Of a stretch of DNA of 46,449 nt, positions 1 to 7,721 are shown one piece after another. A program made the translations under genes and the position numbers. Source of the stretch: PALSA-1336 sp038203095 (lineage in GTDB: Bacteria > Patescibacteriota > Doudnabacteria > UBA920); contig JBBREH010000007.1 of the NCBI GenBank assembly GCA_038203095.1, positions 1 through 46,449 of the forward strand. Reading direction: 5' to 3'. Position 1 is the first letter of the stretch, and each line of letters begins with the position of its first letter. A model generated the notes under the pieces. That model was not told where the DNA came from, ran no database searches, and saw only the letters and a program-made list of their open reading frames with translations.

Positions 1-154
1 ATTGATAAATAGAATGGGTGTCCACCTTTGAGCAACACCTTGGCACATAGTTCATTAAAAATTTCCTGTTAAATAAGAACAGTCGCAAAACTTTGGGCTT
101 ATAAACAAACGTTTTGCTCTACTGTCTAGAGTTCGAATCCCACCGGACCCACCA
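1..154 (+). ncRNA. 3' part of a structured RNA with CCA end: tmRNA candidate or tRNA-derived remnant (partial)
   Basis: The segment ends in a tRNA-like tail: T-loop TTCGAAT at 132-138, acceptor strand CGGACCC and an encoded ACCA ending at 154. It is followed at once by an intrinsic terminator, so it is probably a transcribed RNA gene. No matching 5' acceptor strand (GGGTCCG) occurs within tRNA distance. Upstream there are hairpins GGTGT/ACACC, CTGTT/AACAG and GCAAAAC/GTTTTGC, which resembles the pseudoknot-rich 3' half of tmRNA with its 5' half outside the window. Against this, the T-stem is poor (TAGAG against CCCAC), which would also fit a tRNA 3' fragment left by an integration event. No tag-peptide reading frame is visible. 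Confidence 0.4.
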
Positions 155-155
155 G

Positions 156-183
156 AACCGCCTAATTTTGGTCGGTTTTTAAT
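156..183 (+). terminator. Intrinsic terminator after the 5'-edge RNA
   Basis: AACCGCC pairs with GG-t-CGGTT across a short AT-rich loop and is followed by a T-rich run (TTTTTAATTTTT). Confidence 0.6.
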
Positions 184-202
184 TTTTATATTTTTATCCA
201 CT

Positions 203-230
203 TTGAGATTTGACAAGACTATGCTAGAAT
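203..230 (+). promoter_or_regulatory. Extended -10 promoter of the first prepilin gene
   Basis: The -35 TTGAGA (203-208) and -10 TAGAAT (225-230) are 16 bp apart, and TG precedes the -10 box in extended position. The predicted transcript start is near 237, about 42 bases before the start codon. Confidence 0.6.
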
Positions 231-255
231 AAATTATCAATAAAATTGATAATTT
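231..255. promoter_or_regulatory. Perfect palindrome at the transcription start of the first prepilin gene
   Basis: AAATTATCAAT and ATTGATAATTT form an 11-bp perfect inverted repeat around AAA, directly downstream of the -10 box. It could be an operator or a 5' UTR hairpin. The pilin gene at 24826 has the same arrangement. Confidence 0.5.
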
Positions 256-278
256 TAAGAAACAAAAATCTAAGTTAA

Positions 279-776
279 ATGTCAAAAAATTTAAAGCATT
301 TTTCACCAAAAGTTAAAACTGAAGGATTCACTCTGATTGAGTTGTTAGTTGTTATTGCCATAATCGCGCTTTTAAGTTCAGTGGCCTTAATTGCCTTAAT
401 GTCCGCCAGGCAAAAAGGCAGAGATGTTAAGCGTTTGGCAGACATGACTCAAATGGCGACAGCAATGGAATTATATTTTAGCACCTACAAAGGGTATCCT
501 TCCACTACCGGCTCTCCTACACCTCTGATTCCAGGGTTCACCTTAACATTGCCTTCTTCTCCCCAGCCCGCCGACGGTGGTTGCGAGTTAGTTACTTATC
601 CTGTTGGGTCTGGCACAGGTTCAAACTATTACTATTATCCCAGTCCTACCGGAGGAGCGTATCTTTCTAACGGGGAAACTGTTTACCCGGATTACGCTTA
701 CTTTTTTTGTTTAGGCAATAAGACCGGTAATTTTGGACCCGGAATGCACCAGGTTACACCAAAAATAATCAGGTAA
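279..776 (+). CDS. Type IV prepilin / pseudopilin
   Basis: A 165-residue protein with a class III signal: a 16-residue basic leader ending in Gly, then FTLIELLVVIAIIALLSS. Prepilin peptidase should cut at G16|F17, and Glu5 of the mature protein is present. The hydrophobic helix (about 17-40) continues into an amphipathic helix with the motif ARQKGRDVKRLADM, followed by a short globular part containing two Cys, as is usual for Patescibacteria pilins. It resembles the pilin at 24826 (shared KGRDVKRLAD-like and ELYF...GYP segments), so the two are likely paralogues. It sits apart from the main pilus operon with its own promoter and terminator. No Shine-Dalgarno sequence is evident. Whether it is a second major pilin or a minor one is open. 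Confidence 0.88.
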   Translation: MSKNLKHFSPKVKTEGFTLIELLVVIAIIALLSSVALIALMSARQKGRDVKRLADMTQMATAMELYFSTYKGYPSTTGSPTPLIPGFTLTLPSSPQPADGGCELVTYPVGSGTGSNYYYYPSPTGGAYLSNGETVYPDYAYFFCLGNKTGNFGPGMHQVTPKIIR

Positions 777-785
777 GATTTTTTT

Positions 786-817
786 AAAAACGCTTCCTGC
801 AAGGGAGGCGTTTTTTT
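786..817 (+). terminator. Intrinsic terminator of the first prepilin gene
   Basis: AACGCTTCC and GGGAGGCGTT form a GC-rich stem with a short loop, followed by seven T. Confidence 0.8.
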
Positions 818-868
818 ATTTAAGCACCTTCCGAAATCCCCAAAAAACTGCCTGCGCTTAGTATCTAA

Positions 869-877
869 TGGTATAAT
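869..877 (+). promoter_or_regulatory. Extended -10 promoter, predicted leaderless transcript
   Basis: TGGTATAAT is a perfect extended -10 box with its hexamer at 872-877. Seven bases further lies the ATG at 884, so transcription should begin at or next to the start codon. No clear -35 box is seen. Confidence 0.55.
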
Positions 878-883
878 GCCCTT

Positions 884-2197
884 ATGTCTAATAACTTGTT
901 AAAATTAAAAAATCAAATATTTTTATCCAGGCCGATTTTGGGCGAGATTTTGGCTAAGTATGGACAGACCGGTTTAAAAGATTATGTTAAAAAATTTTGG
1001 GATGTTCCTCAAGCTTTGACTGACAATGAATTTTTGCAAATCTTAAAATCTGAACTTGCCGATATTTATAACCCAGAATTATCAGATCTGGTATATAGTC
1101 AGCTTAAGGAAAAGCCTCTTGTGTCGACTATAGACCATTTGGGCATTTGGAACCACCCATTTTTTGTAAATAGTGGGTTGATTTACAGTCTGCACTTTAA
1201 ACCGGAGGAATTTGCCGTGGTCTTGGCAACCGAAAGCCCCTCATTAAATAATTCTTCTTGGCCAGGCAGCCTGCTTAGTCACAATTCAAAGCTAAAAATG
1301 GAAAGATATTCTTTTTTTCCTGACCGTCAAAAAACTTTGCCGGTATTTTCGACGCCGGCTATTGGTCTACAAGCTATCAGTCAATTTAAACAGCGGTCTG
1401 CGGGAGCGTTAAATGGATTATTAAGTGACTTAGAGATTGCACCGGCAGAAAATTTTTCTGCTCAGGCTTGCCAAATTAGCCACAGGTTCTGGCAGAAGGT
1501 TTTTCCTTCTGCGCCCAAACAGGTTTATTTGCCTTTGGAGACTTTAGTCAGTAAATATCTGTTGAAAATTTTTGAAGACCCCAACCACACTTTATCGCGT
1601 TTAATATTCGACCATCAGGGACAAGATTTATGGCGAAAATTTTTTGGTGATGAACATACTTTTATGTTTTGGGGGATTGATGCCAAAGGCCGACGACAGG
1701 TTTTAAATAACTTGCCCGATTCTGCTAACGACCTTATTAGCCAAATCAAAAACAGACGGCTGTATCCTTCCAGTCCGTTGTGTTTTGTGGTGTTGCTGTT
1801 GGCAGGTTTTGCTTGTGCTGGTGGATTTACCCAAACCACCTGGTTGACACAAACCAAAGAAAAATTTATTTTGCTTTTGGAAGAGCTGGATGATTACCTG
1901 CCGGGAATTGGAATAGTGCCTACTAAAAATTTCGCCGAAAGCTCCTTAATGTGGTTTAATCGTGGCGGGCAGTACTTTATGCCCGCAGCTGTAGATTTGT
2001 ATTTACAGGGCGGAGATATTTATCCAAAAATTTTGCGTTTGGCAGACAAAATGACCCTTGGTCAGAGTTTTGATTTGGCTTTGCAGGGTGTTTATGAGGT
2101 AGTAGTGCCAAAGCATCAAAGGTTTCAGAATATTGAGTTTAGTCGTTTAAATAAGAACCTTTTGGATAATTTGGCGATTAAAAGTAGCAAACCATAA
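884..2197 (+). CDS. Conserved-looking hypothetical protein, 437 residues
   Basis: I do not recognise the family. The 437-residue product has no signal peptide or obvious membrane helix and an even, globular composition. Notable segments are a motif around STIDHLGIWNHPFF (about 82-95) and a Ser/Asn-rich stretch at LATESPSLNNSSWPG (about 114-128), either of which could be part of an active site. A Cys/Gly-rich hydrophobic stretch near 300-320 is probably a buried helix. Codon use matches the neighbours, and the gene has its own promoter with a predicted leaderless start. It ends two bases before the -35 box of the next transcription unit, so it is probably monocistronic. No function is proposed. 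Confidence 0.75.
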   Translation: MSNNLLKLKNQIFLSRPILGEILAKYGQTGLKDYVKKFWDVPQALTDNEFLQILKSELADIYNPELSDLVYSQLKEKPLVSTIDHLGIWNHPFFVNSGLIYSLHFKPEEFAVVLATESPSLNNSSWPGSLLSHNSKLKMERYSFFPDRQKTLPVFSTPAIGLQAISQFKQRSAGALNGLLSDLEIAPAENFSAQACQISHRFWQKVFPSAPKQVYLPLETLVSKYLLKIFEDPNHTLSRLIFDHQGQDLWRKFFGDEHTFMFWGIDAKGRRQVLNNLPDSANDLISQIKNRRLYPSSPLCFVVLLLAGFACAGGFTQTTWLTQTKEKFILLLEELDDYLPGIGIVPTKNFAESSLMWFNRGGQYFMPAAVDLYLQGGDIYPKILRLADKMTLGQSFDLALQGVYEVVVPKHQRFQNIEFSRLNKNLLDNLAIKSSKP

Positions 2198-2198
2198 A

Positions 2199-2227
2199 TT
2201 GACAGCTATTCTCTAGTAGTGTATGAT
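2199..2227 (+). promoter_or_regulatory. Strong promoter of the AbrB/ABC exporter unit
   Basis: A consensus -35 TTGACA (2199-2204) and TATGAT (2222-2227) are 17 bp apart. An ATG at 2223 lies inside the -10 box and cannot be the start used from this promoter. Confidence 0.75.
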
Positions 2228-2249
2228 AAGTATGATTTTCCATACTTAT
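2226..2249. promoter_or_regulatory. Inverted repeat over the -10 box and transcription start (putative operator)
   Basis: ATAAGTATG (2226-2234) and CATACTTAT (2241-2249) are perfect 9-bp arms separated by 6 bases. They overlap the -10 box and the predicted start point of a gene encoding an AbrB-family DNA-binding protein, which suggests autorepression. Confidence 0.55.
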
Positions 2250-2582
2250 AGGGTAGCCTTAATTTTAATGTTTAAAATCATGAAGTCTACATCTCAAATC
2301 CACCGAAAGTTCCATAAAAAAATGTTGTCTCAAGATAAGTTTTATGGCACTACTACTATGGGCGCACGAGGGCAGGTGGTAATCCCGGCTCAGGCCAGGA
2401 AGGACTTAAGGCTTTCTCCCGGCGACCAGCTGGCGGTAATGGGTAAGTTTGGTAAAGTTTTGGGTTTAATAAAGACCGATCAAATGCTGAAGTTTGTAGA
2501 AACAATTATGAAAAATTTGGCTGGTAGTGGAATGGATAAGCAGTTTAAAAAACATTTTGAAAAAATGGTAGAGAAAATTTAA
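2232..2582 (+). CDS. SpoVT/AbrB-family transcriptional regulator
   Basis: A small protein with a swapped-hairpin AbrB domain, seen as TTTMGARGQVVIPAQARKDL followed by LRLSPGDQLAVMG. The N-terminal 35 residues are basic and poorly conserved in appearance; the C-terminal 35 residues are probably helical. ATG 2232 is chosen because the promoter -10 box covers 2222-2227; ATG 2280 is an equally possible start that still keeps the whole domain. The family binds DNA as a dimer, as a transition-state regulator or antitoxin. No toxin gene is next to it; instead a MacA-like adaptor and ABC exporter genes follow within 75 bases, so it probably controls this exporter and itself through the inverted repeat at its promoter. 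Confidence 0.8.
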   Translation: MIFHTYRVALILMFKIMKSTSQIHRKFHKKMLSQDKFYGTTTMGARGQVVIPAQARKDLRLSPGDQLAVMGKFGKVLGLIKTDQMLKFVETIMKNLAGSGMDKQFKKHFEKMVEKI

Positions 2583-2656
2583 TCAATTAATTTTTTACAG
2601 ATATGAGCGAGCAATTAATTATTGAGCGGGGGGCATTCAAAAGTGGGAGAAAATTT

Positions 2657-4174
2657 ATGGGAATTTACTGGACAAAGAAAAAAATTGTTTGGGCAGTAAT
2701 AATCTTTTTGGCTGTTGCATTTATCAGCTATCTAATTTTTAAACCAAAAAATAACAGCGCTAATATTCAAACTGAATTTGTAAAAAAACAAAATTTAAAA
2801 ACTACGGTTTTGGCAACCGGCCAGGTAGTTTCGAGTACTGACCTGTCTTTAAGCTTTAAAACTAACGGGATTGTACAAAATGTTAAAGTTAAAGAGGGCG
2901 CCAAAGTTAGAGCAGGAGAAAACTTGGCTAACTTGGAACAAAAGGATCAGGTTGCTGCTTTGACGACTGCCCGCGGCAGTTTAGCTCAGGCACAGGCTAA
3001 CTATAATAAAGTTTTAGCCGGAGCCAGTAATGAGGACATTGAGGTGGCACAAGTTGCATTGGACAATGCCAAAACTAATGTTGTTTCTGTTCAGCAACAA
3101 CAGGAGACGGCGGTTAAAAATTCTTATAATGCTTTGCTTAATACTTCTTTTCAAGCAGTTGCTTCTACGGCTAATGTTGGTTCGGCCACAGTGACTATTA
3201 GCGGCACATACACCGGACAAGACCAGGGCATTTATAAAATAATTATGTATAATTCTGGCACGGGACAAAAATTTCAGGCTTCAGGTCTTGAGTCAGTTGA
3301 TGGTGATGTAAAATCAATTCCCGTGCCTTTTGGCACTCGGGGTTTGTATATTCAGTTTTCCGGCACTGGTTATAACAATGATAGCTGGACAATAAATATT
3401 CCCAACACCCTATCGGCATCCTATATAGTGAATTACAATGCTTATCAAGCGGCATTAAAAGCCAGGGATTCCGCTGTATCCACTGCCCAAAACGCGGTCC
3501 TCAGTGCCCAAGCTAGTTTGGATTTTAAAAAGGCTCAGGCTCGTCCAGCCGATTTGGAGGTTGTGCAGGCACAAATTCTTTCGGCAGAAGGACAGGTTCA
3601 ATCTGCCTTGGCAGTTTTAGACAATACAATTATTCGGGCACCGGCTGATGGTACTATTACGTCTGTTGACATTAAAGCTGGTGAGTTGGCTTCGGCCTTA
3701 AAGGAAGCGCTTATTTTACAGGATGTAGGTAGCTTGCATGTTGAAGCTAATGTTAGTGAGGCGAATATCGCTCAATTACAAGTCGGACAGAAAGTGGACA
3801 TAACTTTTGACGCATTGGGTCCGGACAGACATTTTTCCGGAACACTTCAGGTTATTAATCCCGGCGCCACGGTGGTTTCGGGAGTGGTAAATTATAAAGT
3901 GACCGCAAGTTTGAGCGATACTCCTGGCATTAAGCCGGGCATGACAGCTAATATGACAGTTTTAGTGGCGCAAAAAGATGATGTTCTTGCTATTCCCAGC
4001 CGGGCTGTAATTTTACAAACCGATAAAAAAATTGTCCGAGTTATAGATAACGCCAAAAAGAAAACCTATCATGAAGTTGAGGTTAAAACCGGTCTGGAAG
4101 CAGACGGTGGGTTGGTGGAAGTGCTGTCCGGCCTGAGTGAAGGGCAGGAAGTAGTGACGTATATTAAGCAATAA
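2657..4174 (+). CDS. MacA/HlyD-type periplasmic-adaptor-like protein of an ABC exporter
   Basis: About 505 residues: one N-terminal membrane helix (VWAVIIFLAVAFISYLIF), then the adaptor fold. The first lipoyl half is LSFKTNGIVQNVKVKEGAKV and the second is IRAPADGTITSVDIKAGEL. Between them lies an Ala/Gln-rich helical hairpin, interrupted by about 100 residues rich in Gly/Ser/Thr. Beta-barrel and membrane-proximal domains follow (VGQKVDITFDALGPD; VLAIPSRAVI). ATG 2657 has a Shine-Dalgarno sequence GGGAGA six bases upstream; an in-frame ATG at 2603 would add 18 residues but lacks one. In a single-membrane cell the adaptor probably extends substrate transfer into the cell envelope. It is followed by its ATPase and two permeases. 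Confidence 0.85.
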   Translation: MGIYWTKKKIVWAVIIFLAVAFISYLIFKPKNNSANIQTEFVKKQNLKTTVLATGQVVSSTDLSLSFKTNGIVQNVKVKEGAKVRAGENLANLEQKDQVAALTTARGSLAQAQANYNKVLAGASNEDIEVAQVALDNAKTNVVSVQQQQETAVKNSYNALLNTSFQAVASTANVGSATVTISGTYTGQDQGIYKIIMYNSGTGQKFQASGLESVDGDVKSIPVPFGTRGLYIQFSGTGYNNDSWTINIPNTLSASYIVNYNAYQAALKARDSAVSTAQNAVLSAQASLDFKKAQARPADLEVVQAQILSAEGQVQSALAVLDNTIIRAPADGTITSVDIKAGELASALKEALILQDVGSLHVEANVSEANIAQLQVGQKVDITFDALGPDRHFSGTLQVINPGATVVSGVVNYKVTASLSDTPGIKPGMTANMTVLVAQKDDVLAIPSRAVILQTDKKIVRVIDNAKKKTYHEVEVKTGLEADGGLVEVLSGLSEGQEVVTYIKQ

Positions 4175-4175
4175 T

Positions 4176-4228
4176 CAATTTAACAATTTAGCATGCAGTA
4201 ATTAAACAGGCTGCAAGTTGTTAAATTG
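4176..4228. repeat. Inverted repeat between adaptor and ATPase genes
   Basis: CAATTTAACAA (4176-4186) and TTGTTAAATTG (4218-4228) are perfect 11-bp arms in the 75-base gap. A degenerate relative occurs in the next gap (4990-5036). There is no T-run, so it could be an RNA-stability or processing element. Confidence 0.5.
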
Positions 4229-4249
4229 TTTGAATGATAAAATGATAGT

Positions 4250-4966
4250 ATGAACCTTATCAAAGTAGAAAATTTAAAAAAAGATTATATTAACGAAGAC
4301 GTAGTGACTTCGGTACTCCATGGTGTGTCTTTTAGTATTGAGCAGGGAGAGTTCGTGGCTATTATGGGGCCTTCCGGCAGCGGCAAATCTACCTTAATGC
4401 ATATTTTAAGTTTTTTAGATCGTTCCACCGGCGGGCTTTATCAGTTTAAAGGCAAAGATACAAAAGATTTTCCTGATGATTATTTGGCAACATTAAGAAA
4501 CCGAGAAATTGGCTTTGTCTTTCAGTCCTTTAATTTGCTTAGCCGAACTTCAGTTTTGGATAATGTTAAACTGCCTCTGGTTTATAGTGATAAAAAAAAT
4601 CAGGATCAGCTGGCAAAAAAAGCTTTAGATGCGGTGGGGCTGTCGCATCGTCTAGAATACTACACCAACCAAATTTCCGGCGGGGAAAAACAACGCGTGG
4701 CTATTGCCCGCGCTTTGGTTTGTGATCCGGCGGTCATTTTTGCTGACGAACCAACCGGCAACTTGGACAGTAAAAGCGGAAATATTGTTATGGAAATACT
4801 ACAGCGATTAAACAACGAAGGCAGAACTATAATTTTGGTTACCCACGAACAAGACACAGCTAATCATGCCAAAAGAATCATTCGAGTAAAAGATGGTAAT
4901 ATTGTGGCCGATGAACTTGTTAAAACCAGAACCATTGCCAGTGACGGAAAAGAGTTGGTGAAGTAA
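4250..4966 (+). CDS. ABC transporter ATP-binding protein (MacB/LolD type)
   Basis: A stand-alone nucleotide-binding domain of 238 residues. Walker A GPSGSGKST is at about 40-48, the Q-loop is in GFVFQSFNLL, the signature is SGGEKQRVAIARAL at about 143, Walker B plus D-loop is VIFADEPTGNLDS at about 163, and the switch His is in LVTHEQD. The LolD/MacB/FtsE group is recognised by the ADEPTGNLDS segment. It should energise the FtsX-fold permeases encoded directly downstream, with the MacA-like protein as adaptor. No fused permease is present, unlike E. coli MacB. Confidence 0.93.
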   Translation: MNLIKVENLKKDYINEDVVTSVLHGVSFSIEQGEFVAIMGPSGSGKSTLMHILSFLDRSTGGLYQFKGKDTKDFPDDYLATLRNREIGFVFQSFNLLSRTSVLDNVKLPLVYSDKKNQDQLAKKALDAVGLSHRLEYYTNQISGGEKQRVAIARALVCDPAVIFADEPTGNLDSKSGNIVMEILQRLNNEGRTIILVTHEQDTANHAKRIIRVKDGNIVADELVKTRTIASDGKELVK

Positions 4967-5046
4967 GTAATTTAAAAATTAAGAATTAAGCAATTAAACA
5001 TCGCAAATGTTTTTTATTGATTTGTTAAATTGCTAAATTATTTTGA

Positions 5047-6333
5047 ATGAATTTCTTTAGCACAATCAAACTTGTCATCCGCACTCTGCTTGCCCGCAAA
5101 GGCAGGTCATTTTTAACGATCCTAGGCATTGTTATTGGTGTGGCCGGAGTAATTATTATTATTGCGCTTGGAGCCGGAGCTCAGTCTTTGGTTTTGGGGC
5201 AGGTGACGAAGTTAGGCTCAGATCTCCTTAGCATTCAGCCAGGTAAGAGCAACGAGAAAGGCCCTCCGGCGCAAGTCTTTGGCGTAGTCGTTACTACGTT
5301 AAATGAGCAGGACGAAGCCGCTTTGCAAGATTCCGGCAGAGTTCCGCATGCTACAGCCGTAGCTGCTATGGTACGCGGCCGCACTAGCGTAACCTGGGGA
5401 AATAAAAATGTAGATACAAGTTTTGTCGGGACAGAGTACACTTACCCAAAGGTAGTAAAAATTACCATGCAAGAAGGGCAGTTTATTGACCAAGCCCAAG
5501 ACAGGGCCGCCGCAAATGTTGTGGTTTTGGGTTCTGCGGTGGCCAAAGAACTGTTTGAGGATAGTGGAACCGACCCAATCGGTCAGGTAATAAAAGTTAA
5601 AGCTAATGCGGCTAAAATCAAAGGTCAGGCTGAATCAGCTAGCGTGCCTCTCCGGGTAGTGGGTGTAATTACTCCGCGCGGCAGCGCTTTTTTTCAAGAT
5701 CAGGACGACCAGATTTTTATACCCGTAATTATTGCTCAACAGCAGTTGCTTGGCATCCATTATTTTCAGGCAATAATGGTTAAAGTTGATTCTTCAGACA
5801 ATGTATCACAGACGATATTAGATGTTAAAACTGTAATTAACCAGCAACATCATATTAAGCGCGAAGCAGATGAAGACTTTACTATTCGTAATACCGCCGA
5901 TGCCATAAATATTTTGAGTACTATTACCAACGCTTTAAGTTTGTTTTTAACCGCTATGGCCGCAATCTCGCTTTTGGTTGGCGGGATTGGGATATTAAAT
6001 ATTATGCTTGTAACAGTGGCCGAACGAACGCGTGAAATTGGCCTGCGTAAAGCAGTGGGCGCTAGTAATGCGGCCGTGAGGAATCAGTTTTTGCTAGAAG
6101 CCGGCACACTAACCTCTCTGGGAGGATTTATTGGAATTATTTTGGGAATTTTTGTCGCCTATTTAATTTCTTTGCTTATGCATGCTTTGGGTTATGATTG
6201 GGCTTTTGTAATTTCTTTGACTTCTATTATTTTAGCTATAGGCGTTTCCATTTTAACCGGCGTGGTGTTCGGCCTTTATCCGGCATTTAAAGCATCCAAG
6301 TTGAGTCCTATTGACGCACTTAGGTATGAATAA
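5047..6333 (+). CDS. MacB/FtsX-family ABC permease (first of two)
   Basis: 428 residues with the MacB layout: an N-terminal membrane helix (FLTILGIVIGVAGVIIIIALG, split for length), a long extracytoplasmic MacB_PCD domain (about 45-285), then three membrane helices of the FtsX domain (AMAAISLLVGGIGILNIMLV; an internal loop with ERTREIGLRKAVGAS; two C-terminal helices), ending in GLYPAFKASKLSPIDALRYE, the typical permease tail. The coupling-helix region ERTREIGLRKAVGA is strongly conserved. Together with the next gene it could form a heterodimeric permease around one type of ATPase. The stop codon lies inside a 15-bp inverted repeat. Confidence 0.9.
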   Translation: MNFFSTIKLVIRTLLARKGRSFLTILGIVIGVAGVIIIIALGAGAQSLVLGQVTKLGSDLLSIQPGKSNEKGPPAQVFGVVVTTLNEQDEAALQDSGRVPHATAVAAMVRGRTSVTWGNKNVDTSFVGTEYTYPKVVKITMQEGQFIDQAQDRAAANVVVLGSAVAKELFEDSGTDPIGQVIKVKANAAKIKGQAESASVPLRVVGVITPRGSAFFQDQDDQIFIPVIIAQQQLLGIHYFQAIMVKVDSSDNVSQTILDVKTVINQQHHIKREADEDFTIRNTADAINILSTITNALSLFLTAMAAISLLVGGIGILNIMLVTVAERTREIGLRKAVGASNAAVRNQFLLEAGTLTSLGGFIGIILGIFVAYLISLLMHALGYDWAFVISLTSIILAIGVSILTGVVFGLYPAFKASKLSPIDALRYE

Positions 6334-6360
6334 GGATACAAGGAGCTTGTATCCTTATTC
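6328..6360. repeat. Perfect 15-bp inverted repeat spanning a stop codon inside the operon
   Basis: Arms 6328-6342 and 6346-6360 are exact reverse complements around GAG (core AAGGATACAAG / CTTGTATCCTT). There is no T-run, so it is a poor terminator; it may set the ratio of the two permeases or stabilise mRNA. Confidence 0.65.
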
Positions 6361-6380
6361 GCCTGACTACTTAAATATTT

Positions 6381-7628
6381 ATGATGTTTAAATCATTGCA
6401 ACAATCTTTTAAAGCTCTCAAGTCAAATCCTGGCAGGACGGTTTTGACGACTTTAGGAATTGTTATTGGCATATCCACCGTTATTTTGGTCTTGTCTGCG
6501 GGGGAGGGGTTTAGAAGTTTAATTAACGCGCAGGTTGAAACTTTAGGTACTAATACATTATTTATCCAAACCCGTGTACCACCAACCACTAAAAATCGTG
6601 CCAGCGGTGGAAGCGGTGGGCCTCAAGATGTGTTGGTTGCAATTACCACTCTAAAAAATCGTGATTTGGACGATATAAAAAGAATTCCGAATGTAGTGAA
6701 CGACTATGGTATGGTTTCGGGACAGAAAGTTGTTAGCTATCAAAATACTTCAAAAGCGGTAATTTTTTACGGCGCTTCAGCTGAACGGTTTAGCATTGAT
6801 AAGGGCACTTTAAAATCCGGACGATTTTATACGGCTGCGGAAGAAACCGGCGCTGCGCAAGTTGTAATTTTAGGCAGTAATATTGCTGACGATTTATTTG
6901 GTCAAAATAACCCTCTGGATAAGTTGATTCGTGTCGGAGATTTAAATTTTTTGGTTATTGGTGTCTATAACCCGCGCGGAGGTCTGGGTGGTAATGACGA
7001 CGAGTTAATGTATATTCCACTTCAAACAGCACAAAAGAAAATTTTAGGCATTGACCATTTATTATTTGCTGCAGTTCAGTTAAAGGATATGAGTGTAGCT
7101 GACGCTACGGCAGAAGATATTAAGTCTGTTTTAAGGCATAATCATAACATTACTGATCCTGAGAAAGACGATTTTTCAGTTCAGACCCAGGCCGAAGCCT
7201 TGGGCACGTTTAATACTATTTTTAATGGTGTCACAATTTTATTAATAGCCATTGCCGCGATTTCGTTAATTGTCGGCGGAGTGGGCATTATGAATATAAT
7301 GTATGTGGTGGTTACAGAGCGTACTTCGGAAATTGGTTTAAAAAAAGCATTGGGTGCTAAAAACGCTGATATTTTAAATGAATTTCTAATTGAGTCGATT
7401 TTAGTTACTGTTTTGGGAGGGGTTTTAGGAATTTTATTTGGCGCCTTTTTAGGTTGGGTGGTTTCTGTTATCGCAAAGTCTGTAGGTTTGGTTTGGCAAT
7501 TTTCCGTCCCGTTTTATGCTATAGCTTTAGGTGTCGGCGTTTCCGGGGGGATTGGAATTTTATTTGGAGTCCTGCCTGCCCGTCAAGCCGCGGCGCTAGA
7601 TCCTATTACGGCGCTACAATATGAATAG
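6381..7628 (+). CDS. MacB/FtsX-family ABC permease (second of two)
   Basis: 415 residues with the same order as the upstream permease: N-terminal helix (VLTTLGIVIGISTVILVLSA), MacB_PCD extracytoplasmic domain with a Gly/Ser-rich loop (ASGGSGGPQ at about 74-82), then three helices with the conserved ERTSEIGLKKALGAK coupling segment and the tail ARQAAALDPITALQYE. It differs clearly from its partner, so the pair is an old duplication rather than a recent copy. Starting 47 bases downstream, it is expected to be co-transcribed. The substrate is unknown; peptides or lipoprotein-like substrates are typical of the family. Confidence 0.9.
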   Translation: MMFKSLQQSFKALKSNPGRTVLTTLGIVIGISTVILVLSAGEGFRSLINAQVETLGTNTLFIQTRVPPTTKNRASGGSGGPQDVLVAITTLKNRDLDDIKRIPNVVNDYGMVSGQKVVSYQNTSKAVIFYGASAERFSIDKGTLKSGRFYTAAEETGAAQVVILGSNIADDLFGQNNPLDKLIRVGDLNFLVIGVYNPRGGLGGNDDELMYIPLQTAQKKILGIDHLLFAAVQLKDMSVADATAEDIKSVLRHNHNITDPEKDDFSVQTQAEALGTFNTIFNGVTILLIAIAAISLIVGGVGIMNIMYVVVTERTSEIGLKKALGAKNADILNEFLIESILVTVLGGVLGILFGAFLGWVVSVIAKSVGLVWQFSVPFYAIALGVGVSGGIGILFGVLPARQAAALDPITALQYE

Positions 7629-7721
7629 AGAGACAAGGAGACAAGAACTTGCTTGCTCGTATCCTTTAATACTTGTATTCTTAATAATAAGACTGCTGAT
7701 TAACTTCAAAAATAAAAAATT

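Noticed and set aside
55..309. Minus-strand ORF of 84 codons with a GGSGGIRTLD motif
   Set aside because: This motif is the familiar false translation of the antisense of a tRNA-like 3' end; it also covers the promoter and palindrome of the prepilin gene.
2223..2231. ATG 2223 as start of the AbrB gene
   Set aside because: It lies inside the -10 hexamer of the only convincing promoter.
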